The notes under the pieces: generated by a model | Database searches by the model: none | What the model saw: only the letters and a program-made list of their open reading frames with translations | What the model was told of the DNA's origin: nothing | Source: Zygnema cylindricum | Taxonomy: Eukaryota; Streptophyta; Zygnematophyceae; Zygnematales; Zygnemataceae | Assembly (NCBI GenBank): GCA_037447655.1 | Contig: JBBHKE010001724.1 | Coordinates: 159,435 to 173,421 of the forward strand | DNA length: 13,987 bases | Direction of reading: 5' to 3' | Program-made: the position numbers and the translations under genes | In this document: piece after piece, positions 7,994-13,987 of the stretch | Position numbering within the stretch: the first letter of the stretch is position 1 | Layout: every line of letters begins with the position of its first letter

Positions 7994-8266
7994 GACCGTA
8001 TCTGTCGGGGCAAAAAGGGTTTTGCCTTTTCCGTCGGTCAGGTTAAGGGCCGTTTTGTACGTCGTATCGTTCAGATACGACAAAAGAGTGGAGAAGTTCC
8101 CTGCGTCCGTTAGATTGTGAACTATTCTGTCGTATTCGATGGTTCCATGCATCCCTCCGTGAGCTTGGCCGAGGGAGGGAGAAGGGAGAGAGAGAGCGAT
8201 GAGGAGAGTGAGAAGGAGAATGAGAGAGAGAGAGAGTCTGGAGAGGGGACCGGAGATAGAAGCCAT
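4842..8266 (-). CDS. Fasciclin-like arabinogalactan protein (single FAS1 domain), two exons
   Basis: Exon 1 is 8266-7997 (90 codons) and exon 2 is 5300-4842 (152 codons plus TAA), joined in phase 0, giving 242 residues. The start is ATG 8266-8264 in a good plant context (aaATGGC). Residues 11-27 are a hydrophobic signal-peptide core, with likely cleavage near SLG-QA (33/34). Residues ~41-193 form one FAS1 domain: the H1 motif LFAPTD-T/AFATL spans the splice junction, followed by ILAHHIV (112-118) and the closing VHGISSVLIP (182-191). A short proline run (211-214) follows. The hydrophobic tail 222-242, after HHNGGS, is a typical GPI-anchor signal. I count ten N-x-S/T sequons (N51, 57, 66, 75, 104, 132, 158, 166, 178, 195). 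FLAs are cell-surface adhesion and wall proteins in plants. Size and layout fit single-FAS1 FLAs, though AGP glycomodules are sparse. The splice sites are inferred, not confirmed by cDNA. Confidence 0.9.
5540..5770. mobile_element. MITE with perfect 30-bp terminal inverted repeats
   Basis: 5540-5569 and 5741-5770 are exact reverse complements (TACAGTACACCGCGAATCGC and on to CGTA). The element is about 231 bp with an AT-rich, non-coding interior. The ends read TA-CAGT...ACTG-TA, which would fit a TA target duplication and CAGT termini as in Tc1/mariner elements. Alternatively the true end is at CACCG, as in the sister copy at 6140-6349. It lies in the FLA intron, about 240 bp from the acceptor. 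Confidence 0.85.
5942..6120. repeat. 180-bp dispersed repeat, copy 1
   Basis: Aligns almost end to end with 11910-12087, in the same orientation, by eye at about 80-85 per cent identity with few gaps. Shared blocks include CCCTAACACCTAAAC, ATCATGTCAGAAGATC and TATCCGACGGATCTTTTGT. This copy has AGCGTCCC (5943-5950) inverted as GGGACGCT (5982-5989), largely lost in copy 2. No coding frame. It could be a SINE or an LTR fragment; no convincing pol III boxes were found. Confidence 0.8.
6140..6349. mobile_element. Second MITE of the TACACCG family
   Basis: A 20-bp perfect inverted repeat, TACACCGTGAATCGTTATTA, at 6140-6159 is inverted at 6330-6349, giving a 210-bp element. Its termini match those of the element at 5540-5770 apart from C/T changes at two CpG-like sites. 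The flanking TA could be a target duplication. It starts 19 bp after the end of the 180-bp repeat. Confidence 0.8.
6376..6493. repeat. 12-bp inverted repeat flanking 94 bp
   Basis: AATGCCACGTCA (6376-6387) and TGACGTGGCATT (6482-6493) are exact reverse complements, with smaller AATCAAA/TTTGATT foldbacks between them. It may be a small inverted-repeat element. The arms contain ACGTG/CACGT cores. Confidence 0.45.
6600..6798. repeat. Diverged tandem duplication of about 90-100 bp
   Basis: Two units share, in order, GGTA(G/T)CC(T/C)GC(C/A)CGAGC (6622, 6721), TTGTACGGATCCATATTTT (6649, 6738) and CCGTACTTTAATTTCC (6690, 6781). A trace of a third unit (ACTTTAAACCGACG) precedes them. The matching minus-strand frame with KYGSVQ repeats is a by-product; no domain is recognisable. 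Confidence 0.75.
6888..6990. repeat. CT-rich polypyrimidine tract in the FLA intron
   Basis: CCCTCTCCCTCTCC-type sequence on the + strand, mostly C and T. It faces a GA tract 47 bp to the right; together they form an imperfect inverted repeat. Confidence 0.75.
7037..7145. repeat. GA-rich polypurine tract in the FLA intron
   Basis: GGGAGAGGGGGAGG-type sequence on the + strand. It is complementary in character to the CT tract at 6888-6990. Confidence 0.8.
7146..7495. repeat. Cryptic simple sequence of GGAAATTGG type
   Basis: Irregular repetition of TTGGGAAAT, GAAATTG and AATTGGG words for about 350 bases. It gives a long open + frame running from 7037, rich in Lys, Gly, Glu, Trp and Ile with period-like composition, which I do not regard as a gene. 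Confidence 0.65.
7496..7919. other. AT-rich intron sequence with no gene
   Basis: A-rich non-coding DNA including an A run of about 20 nt near 7790-7810. Nothing else is recognised. Confidence 0.5.
7920..7991. repeat. 72-nt poly(A) run at the FLA splice donor
   Basis: Uninterrupted A from 7920 to 7991 on the + strand, read as poly(U) in the FLA pre-mRNA immediately after GUCAG. Length in an assembly is unreliable for such a tract. It could also be the tail of an inserted retrosequence. Confidence 0.9.
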
Positions 8267-8412
8267 TTCGAGAGAAGTGAGAGAGAGAGGGAGAGAGATA
8301 GAGAAAAAAATCGCGGAAACAATTGAGTAAAATTGAGGAAGGAGGGATGGAAGGAGGGAGGGAAGGAGGGAGGGAGGGAGGGAGAGGAGAGAGGGAGAGA
8401 GAGTGGAGAGAG
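8267..8412 (-). promoter_or_regulatory. CT-rich 5' UTR of the FLA gene
   Basis: On the sense strand this is a long TCTCTC/CCCTCCC pyrimidine tract running up to the start codon, and it continues into the signal-peptide region. CT-rich leaders are common near plant transcription starts. The + strand GA tract is the complement. No start site is known. Confidence 0.5.
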
Positions 8413-8427
8413 GGAAAGACTCCCAAT

Positions 8428-8433
8428 GTTATA
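8428..8433 (-). promoter_or_regulatory. Weak TATA-like box for FLA
   Basis: TATAAC on the minus strand (in TTCCTATAACATTG), about 160 nt upstream of the ATG and followed by the pyrimidine-rich leader. The distance would give a 5' UTR of roughly 130 nt. It is a poor match to TATAAA. Confidence 0.3.
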
Positions 8434-8554
8434 GGAAAAATAAAGGAAGGAGATTGAAGAAAAATGTGGAGGGAGTGCACCTTTATCCGGTACAGTCTTC
8501 CTCGAAAGCTTCCAAAAGAGAGATAGTGAATGTACTATAGCCTCATCGCCATGA

Positions 8555-8635
8555 GCGCCGACAATAATCGTACGGAAACTGGCGCCGACAATAGTCGTAC
8601 GAAAATGGTCGCCAACAGTAATCGTACGAAAACGT
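8555..8635. repeat. 27-bp tandem repeat, three copies, in the FLA upstream region
   Basis: Three units with period exactly 27, each ending in TCGTACGRAAA (GTACG at about 8570, 8597 and 8624) and beginning GCGCCGACAATA or a variant. Each has a CGTACG palindrome or near-palindrome containing GTAC. It lies about 290-370 bp upstream of the FLA start, so it may be a repeated regulatory element. That is inference from position. Confidence 0.75.
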
Positions 8636-9010
8636 TTACTGGCAATAATATTTCGTATTATTTCGTTCACTTCTCCATGAGGTCGTGTCAGCAAGGAATC
8701 TATCGCGCACGTAATGCTTTCTTCCGATTGGCCGCAAATAGGTTCATGTTCTGACGTCGAGCATGTCAAGTATTCCCAAAGGAAAATATCGAGCTCGTAT
8801 CCGTACAGCGAGTCGCAAAATTATAATACGTGAATGTACAATTTGTACGTTTGTGATTTTGTCCTTTCTGTCGGTGTTTTGTCGTTCGTGTTTCATCGTG
8901 GCGCCGCAAATTCCGGATGTCAACGGATGGTGGAGGAGGCGTCACGGCACATTCTTCGACCAAGAATTCTCGTGGCTTTCCTTAAGATTTGATTCCCGCC
9001 TATCCGAAGG

Positions 9011-9110
9011 CGCGTGGCATATGTAAGAGGCACGTGACATATGTAGGAGGCGCGTGGAATATGTAGGAGGCGCGTGACATATGTCTGAAGGCGAGTGGCT
9101 CGTACGTGAC
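9011..9110. repeat. 20-bp tandem repeat, four copies plus a degenerate fifth
   Basis: Units of CGCGTGRCATATGTAGGAGG at 9011, 9031, 9051 and 9071, with a decayed one at 9091. They contain CACGTG (9031-9036), CGCGTG and CATATG, which are G-box and E-box type hexamers. The array is about 750-840 bp upstream of the FLA start. A short open + frame (8763-9026) enters it and is probably spurious. Confidence 0.85.
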
Positions 9111-9136
9111 CTCTCCACGCGTAAAAATTTTACACG

Positions 9137-9205
9137 TCCAGTGTCTAGCTAGTCTCCTCCGTGAGGAGACTACGGTAGTTTTGAGGAGACTGGCTAGGCA
9201 CTGGA
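9137..9205 (+). repeat. Foldback with 23-nt arms, fully paired as + strand RNA
   Basis: Arms 9137-9159 and 9183-9205 pair over all 23 positions if transcribed from the + strand, with two U-G wobbles; a third wobble extends the stem at 9136/9206. The 23-nt loop contains a second copy of GAGGAGAC (9163-9170), which can pair with GTCTCCTC (9152-9159) to give a rival 8-bp hairpin. It may be a small-RNA-type foldback or the ends of a tiny transposon. Transcription is unknown. Confidence 0.6.
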
Positions 9206-9210
9206 TAAAA

Positions 9211-10001
9211 TGACCGCTTCTTGCTTGGAAAACACATAATCGGACGGTCGAAGTTGTCGCCCAAAAGTTTGGAGAATCTTGACGAGTCTCCAGAAATCAT
9301 GATATAAAAAAAAAAAAAAACAGTACGGCTATCTACGAAAATGCGCTGACCCTGTAAAAAATGCACTTTTTCCAATAAGGGTGGCGTTCGAAAAGTGAGG
9401 TTGTTTACATAAATACGGACGTATCCTTACTACATCGTACTTCTTTTTTTGTTTTTATGCAACATTACAGAGAATCTTGCCAATATTTTCCAAAGGTCTT
9501 GGAGGTAATAACGACCGTTGGATGCCTTTTCGCGAAGCATTCGCTTCGAAAGTTTCTGTAAATGGTGATGTACCTCCTCGACACATTGGATAATGAACAT
9601 ACGTGTCAAGACGGCAACCAACGGAAATCGAAAAATTTCGCACATGATATATGCATTCAAAATTCAACGGAAATCACGAAAGTGATCTCGTAACGAGCTT
9701 TCGTTGCGCTATTTTTATTACCGGCCATTCGTCACACTATTTATGGAAGTTCTCATTCGTCACGCGAAAAAGCACAAACCCTAAAAATAATGAGCTGGCA
9801 TTTGACAAGCGTTTGCAAAGTGTATAAAATTCGTGTGGTACGATGCCCTGGTCCGCACGTACATGGTATGCAAATGACGATTTCAAGTTGAAGTTGGTCG
9901 GTATAAAAAGTATTTGACGATTTTCAATATGCAATCTTATCTTACGTGGTACCACTCAATTCTGAGCACGTGGATTACAGACTCTGCGCGACAGAATATC
10001 G
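9211..10001. other. Intergenic DNA with no recognisable gene
   Basis: Frames of up to about 76 codons occur, mainly on the minus strand, but none shows a known domain. An A run lies near 9306-9320, and a 6-bp CGAAGC/GCTTCG hairpin at 9533-9548. Confidence 0.5.
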
Positions 10002-10698
10002 TTCAAAGCATAGTTCAAAAGTAGGCTTTTTTATGGTAGGCCTTTGGTAGGCTCACAAAACTTTGCACAAAACTCGCGCAATGTAGGCATACTGTATGTG
10101 TGTGCGTCGTGCACACTCCTGTACGAACGTCCAAAATCTGACGTAAGATCAAAGTACAGCGCACGCCGCCGGACGAATTTTTTTAGCGAACTGACACGGT
10201 GTATGATGACATTCCGGGGGAAAAGCCACCAACGAGGTTGGTCCGTAGGTTTTGGTAATTTTTTTGGCAGTGTGGTATTTTTTATTTTTTATCGTCCCAT
10301 ACTGCCTAGTTGGTCAATTTGAGGCTTTATTTAGTGTGGCCCTCAAAATTGCAGACGTTAATATGACAGATTGTCCTTTCGTAAGTTGTGTTATGGGCTT
10401 TTCATGTGATCTTTTTAAATCGCCTACTTTGATCAGCGACCTTCCGATCGTCCAAATCTGACGGTTAAAATAAAAAGTCCCTCAAAACTCACATAAATAT
10501 TTTTTGTGTCCTATTTTTTTTCAAAATTTAGACATGTCGTTTAATTCTCTATTGATCGATATGCAACTCAACCCTGTTCCTATTTTATTTCATTTTGCGG
10601 CCAATACAATATGGGTCTTAAGGGTATATTGTTTGTTTTGCGTACAATAGGCATATTGTATGGGCGTACGGTCACCTACTTTTGAACTGTGGTTCAAA
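10002..10698 (+). mobile_element. Non-autonomous TIR element, copy A
   Basis: About 697 bp between GCATAGTTCAAAAGTAGG on the left and CCTACTTTTGAACTGTGG on the right. It is flanked on both sides by TTCAAA in the same orientation (10002-10007 and 10693-10698). TTCAAA is not a palindrome, so the direct match points to a 6-bp target duplication. The interior is non-coding and shares long blocks with copy B, for example GCATACTGTATGTGTGTG, GGGCTTTTCATGTGATCTT and AATTTAGACATG. Both ends match copy C in reverse. Confidence 0.8.
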
Positions 10699-11252
10699 GC
10701 ATAGTTCAAAAGTAGGCGTTTTTATGATTAGGACTTTGGTAAACGCACAAAACTTGGCACAAAACTCGCGCACAGTAGGCATACTGTATGTGTGTGTGTT
10801 GTGCACACTCTTGCACGAACGTACGAATCTGACGTATCATCATAGAACAGCGCACGCCGCCGAACTGACACGGCGTAGGATTACATTCCGCGGAAAAAAA
10901 CCCAAAGAAAAAAAAAAAAACGCGGACGTAAGTTCTATCGTAAGTTATGGGCTTTTCATGTGATCTTCTTAGATCGCTACTTTGATCAGCGACCGTCCGA
11001 TCGTCCAAATCTGACGGTTTAAATTAAAAATACGTCAAAACTCACGGAAAAATAAAAATTTGTCCAAACGTTTTTCAAAATTTAGACATGACGTTTAATT
11101 CTCTATCAATCGATGTGCAACTCAACCATGTTATTACTATTTTTCATTTTGCGACCAATACAATATGGGTCTTAAAGCCATATTGTATGTTTTGCGTACA
11201 ATAGGCATATTGTATAGGTCTACTTTCACCTACTTTTGAACCATGGTTCAAA
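10693..11252 (+). mobile_element. Non-autonomous TIR element, copy B, head-to-tail with copy A
   Basis: About 560 bp, in the same orientation as copy A and sharing its central TTCAAA (10693-10698). The right TTCAAA is at 11247-11252. The right end forms a perfect 18-bp palindrome (11235-11252) centred on CCATGG. The subterminal region contains a strong hairpin with an 11-bp stem (ATACAATATGG/CCATATTGTAT, 11158-11188). No coding frame. Confidence 0.8.
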
Positions 11253-11315
11253 GTGTAGCATTATGTAATGTTCTTCGTACGATTACAAAATTTCCTGATG
11301 GAACGCCACCCTTGT

Positions 11316-11420
11316 GTAGTGTTGGGTATCGAGGACCGTTTACCGATATTCGATGTACATCGAATTTCAGGTTCCCGATAATCGATATATATCTTCGATA
11401 TATCGAAAAACTAAACATCG
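11316..11420. repeat. Palindrome-rich patch, possible transposon end
   Basis: TAGTGTTGGGTATCGA at about 11316 resembles the start of some hAT terminal repeats. It is followed by an 18-bp perfect palindrome at 11348-11365 (ATTCGATGTACATCGAAT) and several CGATAT/ATATCG words. I could not find a matching right end, so this is tentative. Confidence 0.3.
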
Positions 11421-11638
11421 TGTAATATCGACGTTATATCGAGCTTTTAAAAACAAAAAAAATATAATTATTTTTGATACTGCTGCTAGTACTAATGTTG
11501 TTACGCTGGTAGTAAATATCCGGAAGCATTTCCGTGGCATTATCCTCTTCACCTCCCATCCCTTGGGAATCCATGGAGAAAACTAAAAGAGTAACCTTTC
11601 TATAATATTAGTCGTTGGAGATGGATAAGTCGTAATGA

Positions 11639-11660
11639 CTACCAATCTGCAGATTGGTAG
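11639..11660. repeat. 22-bp perfect palindrome
   Basis: CTACCAATCTG followed by CAGATTGGTAG, with no loop. A partial third arm (CTGCAGATTGATAGG) follows about 30 bp later, so the site looks like a locally duplicated sequence. Confidence 0.8.
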
Positions 11661-11909
11661 ATACTTGCAAAAATGCCTGCAGATTGATAGGTATTCCTGC
11701 CTGAAAGCATGAAAAGAACAGTGTGCAAATTTTCTTTTTCAGATTATACTTTGACCTAATTAGTGTGACCTTTTCGTATTTGAAATATCTACGTACTAAA
11801 TAATTAATGATATGAATTACGGAATTGTTCGTTTTCTGTCGGCTACATTTTGCCGCGTCTACCTTTAAGTCACAGAACGAAAATCACGTGGTACATGGCG
11901 TATCAAACA
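11661..11909. other. Spacer DNA with no gene
   Basis: AT-rich sequence. A + frame from 11825 runs into the 180-bp repeat and shows no domain. Confidence 0.4.
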
Positions 11910-12087
11910 AAGCTTCCCTAACACCTAAACTTGAAAGGCACAACCACCTTATACGCTTCGACAGGGATCATGTCAGAAGATCATTTGTATCCGACGGATC
12001 TTTTGTGCATGTCGACATTCGTTATATATTCGTTATGATTGCGTTAACATGTAATCTTATCTGTTGTAGACGTGTCAATCGTTATGT
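11910..12087. repeat. 180-bp dispersed repeat, copy 2
   Basis: Direct-orientation relative of 5942-6120, about 5.97 kb away. It lacks the MITE that follows copy 1, and its end-proximal inverted GCGTCCC pair is degraded. Confidence 0.8.
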
Positions 12088-12129
12088 CCAAATGAAAGAG
12101 GTCTTTCAACCAGACAAACATACACCACA

Positions 12130-12551
12130 ACCAAATCAAGGACAATAGAACACAACACAACTTAAAGTGCACTTAGTGCGCTCATTTCCTTAACTCTGTG
12201 TAGAATGTACATTCTCTGTCAACGTGATTGTTTTTAATTCATCCAAATACTCAAAATATTTAGAAAACATCTAAAACGTATGTACAGGGTTCACCTAAAA
12301 ATCTACTGACAAAAATCTAAGTACTTGGACCAAAATTGTCTAGTAACAATATTTTTACCCTAAATATCTGTGAGATATTTATCACGTCTACATTTATAGG
12401 AGGACATACACACTAATTTACTCAAAGATAACTACTCGAGTAGATACTAAAAATCCACGATAAATATACTTAATAATGAATAGTTGGTGGTCCAAAATAT
12501 TCCAAGTGATAGACTCTATTTGTAAGACTTACTAAAGCTAACTTTCCAATA
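12130..12551 (-). mobile_element. Probable 3' LTR of a copia element
   Basis: Read on the minus strand, it begins at 12551 with TATTGGAAAG, one base from the copia LTR start TGTTGG, directly after a polypurine tract. A TATAAA box lies at 12398-12393, as expected for an LTR promoter. The far boundary near 12130 is a guess; no partner LTR is in the window. Confidence 0.5.
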
Positions 12552-12563
12552 TTCCCCTTAAGC
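12552..12563 (-). other. Polypurine tract of the copia element
   Basis: CTTAAGGGGAA on the minus strand, between the pol stop codon (12567-12565) and the LTR start. This is the usual place and composition for the plus-strand primer of copia elements. Confidence 0.6.
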
Positions 12564-12564
12564 T

Positions 12565-13140
12565 TTATAGGACTTTCTCACTTAGACCGCATGCTTTCCT
12601 GCGATACTCCAACTTGGGAGATGGAAAGGCTTTTGTCAGCATGTCCGCAACCATTTTCTGATCAAGCAAATAACAAAGTTTGACAACTTTTGCAAATACT
12701 TTCTCTCGTACCAAATGTAGTCAAATGTCCATATGCTTACTCTTAAAATGGTGACTTGGGTTTGTAGCCACAGAAATGGCTGCCTGATTGTCGCACCATA
12801 TTATTTTTGTCCCGTGTTGTGTAAAACCCAACTCTTGAAGCAATGCCTTAATCCAAAGCAACTCTTTCAATGCTGCGCTCGTAGCCATGTATTCAGCTTC
12901 GATAGTAGATTGAGCTGTGACCTTTTGAAGTTTACTACTCCAACTACAAGTTCCACTTCTAATCTGAATGACATACCCAGTTGTAGACTTCCTACTAGGC
13001 ACATAACCCTAGCTAGCATCACTGGAAGTATTAATGCCAACCTTGTCCCCTCCTCAAGTAAGCCAAAGATTTCTAGTCCCAACAAGATACCTTAACACCC
13101 TTTTTGCTGTCTCCCAATCTCTCTTTCGATACTTATTAGG
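12565..13140 (-). pseudogene. Ty1/copia pol 3' end (RNase H domain), decayed
   Basis: This is the C-terminal part of a copia polyprotein. In order on the minus strand: DWETAKRVLRYLVGTRNLW, then SDAS, then PSRKSTTGYV, SWSSKLQKVTAQSTIEAEYM, IIWCDNQAAIS, and KMVADMLTKAFPSPKLE before TAA at 12567-12565. The acidic residues of RNase H are all present (Asp in SDAS, Glu in EAEY, Asp in CDNQ). Three in-frame stops break it: TGA 13056-13054, TAG 13011-13009 (where the family has Trp) and TGA 12723-12721 (Arg expected). RT and everything upstream are missing because homology stops at about 13140, where a + strand copia fragment begins. Confidence 0.9.
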
Positions 13141-13987
13141 ATATGATGAGGATGTTAAAGGATATAGAGTTTATGATCTAAAAATGGAAGATATAATCTT
13201 AGTAAAGCATCTAGTAGTTATGCATGAAGGAAAGTCTGTGGTTCCCTTCAAATATACGAAGTCAATAAAAATCAGATTTGAGTCAGAAAATTCCGATGAC
13301 TTTGAGATTCCTAACTATCCAGGTTTTAGAGAAGATGACATTCTTGCAGGTACAAATCAGACCGAAAAAGACTCGGCTGTGGAAACTCCAGTGACAACTC
13401 TACCCGAAGCGGAAAACGTGGTGGAAATTGATTCGGAATCAAGGGATAGGGGAGAAGCCGAGTTTGTTCGAAAGAATCCACGAGAACCATCTATTCCGGC
13501 CTCAGATTTTGAGGGGGGAAGGAGAAGTAGCAAAAGACTGCAAGAAAAACAGGTTAATAACAAGGTAACAAAACTATCTCATCAAGATGAACCTCAAACT
13601 TATGGAGAGGCGATGACTTGTCCAGAAAGAAACCGGTGGAAGACAACCATCAATGAGGAGATGGCCTCAATTATGGCAACCGATACTTGGGAGCTGGTGG
13701 ATTGTCCACCTAACCGAAAACCAATCGGTTGTAAGTGGGTTTTCAAATTAAAATTGAACCCAGATAACACAATCGAGCGCTACAAGGCGCGACTAGTGGC
13801 AAAGGGATTTACACAAAAGGAGGGAATTGACTACGAGGAAACCTTTGCCCCGGTGGTCAAATTTCCCTCCGTCAGCATACTTCTTAGCCTGGCAGCAGCG
13901 GAAGACATGGAAGTGCACCAGATGGACATCAAGACAGCCTTTTTGCATGGAGAATTGGAAGAGGAGATCTTCATGCGACAACCCGAA
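13133..13987 (+). CDS. Ty1/copia pol fragment: integrase tail and start of reverse transcriptase, open to the window edge
   Basis: The frame is stop-free from about 13133 through 13987, where the window ends on a codon boundary. It opens with LLGYDEDVKGYRVYDLK, the integrase C-terminal motif typical of copia. An acidic linker follows, then the RVT_2 domain: DTWELVDCPP, GCKWVFKLK, RYKARLVAKGFTQKEGIDY, ETFAPVVK and MDIKTAFLHGELEEEIFM, the last holding the first catalytic Asp (motif A). The YVDD box would lie to the right. There is no start codon for the real protein because Gag, protease and most of integrase are absent on the left. Unlike the neighbouring minus-strand fragment it has no stops, so it is probably a younger insertion. 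Confidence 0.9.

Larger units (their letters stand above)
5301..7996 (-). other. Intron of the FLA gene (2,696 bp)
   Basis: The donor is ACG|GTCAGT at 7997/7996 and the acceptor is a T19 tract then CAG|GCT at 5301/5300. Removing it joins FAPTDT to AFATL, restoring the canonical FAS1 H1 motif in frame, which is strong support. The intron interrupts the domain at its most conserved point. It contains two MITEs, one 180-bp dispersed repeat, a diverged tandem duplication, facing CT and GA tracts and a 72-nt homopolymer starting 5 nt after the donor GT begins. Confidence 0.85.

Noticed and set aside
8122-8769. 215-codon minus frame with FRTIIVG-type repeats and Ser-Leu runs
   Set aside because: It overlaps the FLA 5' UTR and exon 1 in another frame. 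The repeats come from the 27-bp tandem array and the CT tract.
8763-9026. 87-codon + frame with a hydrophobic middle segment
   Set aside because: No recognisable family, it ends inside the 20-bp tandem array, and there is no supporting promoter or homologue visible.
9533-9548. CGAAGC/GCTTCG hairpin as a terminator
   Set aside because: A 6-bp stem without a U tract, in a eukaryotic intergenic region and with no gene upstream; expected by chance.
1-13987. CRISPR array, phage defence or biosynthetic operon
   Set aside because: None of the tandem repeats has the repeat-spacer pattern, and gene density, intron structure and retrotransposons indicate a plant nuclear genome.

Overview
The window looks like repeat-rich nuclear DNA of a land plant. 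Four things support this: Ty1/copia retrotransposon fragments, a split gene for a fasciclin-like arabinogalactan protein (FLA), TTTAGGG-like telomere-type motifs, and several families of small non-autonomous inverted-repeat elements. Nothing in the sequence fixes the lineage. There are no rRNA or tRNA genes, no CRISPR array and no prokaryotic operon.

Layout. 1-900 (minus) is a decayed copia gag with two in-frame stops; its leader lies to its right. 901-2700 is mostly unannotated, with a 23-bp minisatellite and a 22-bp perfect palindrome. 2707-3014 is a 308-bp inverted-repeat element whose relatives recur near 10-11.2 kb. 3050-4100 holds a GTAC-rich patch, a 40-bp CT minisatellite, an AT-rich stretch and a GA tract. 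4842-8266 (minus) is the only gene I am confident is host-encoded: a two-exon FLA whose 2,696-bp intron is packed with mobile and simple repeats. These include a MITE with perfect 30-bp TIRs, a second related MITE, one copy of a 180-bp dispersed repeat, facing CT and GA tracts, and a 72-nt homopolymer next to the splice donor. 8267-9210 is the FLA 5' region, with a CT-rich leader on the sense strand, two short tandem arrays (27 bp and 20 bp) and a foldback with 23-nt arms. 10002-11252 holds two head-to-tail copies of the 2707-3014 family. 11910-12087 is the second copy of the 180-bp repeat. 12130-13140 (minus) is the decayed 3' end of a copia element (RNase H, polypurine tract, LTR). It abuts, in opposite orientation, an intact stretch of copia pol (integrase tail and RT start) that runs off the right edge.

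How it fits together. The FLA would make a secreted, heavily glycosylated, GPI-anchored cell-surface protein with one FAS1 domain. Everything else is mobile-element debris or simple sequence, some of it in the FLA intron and promoter. I found no convincing evidence of a new multi-gene system. The most unusual items are the three-copy element family flanked by TTYAAA direct repeats, the wobble-paired foldback upstream of FLA, and the homopolymer-bounded intron.
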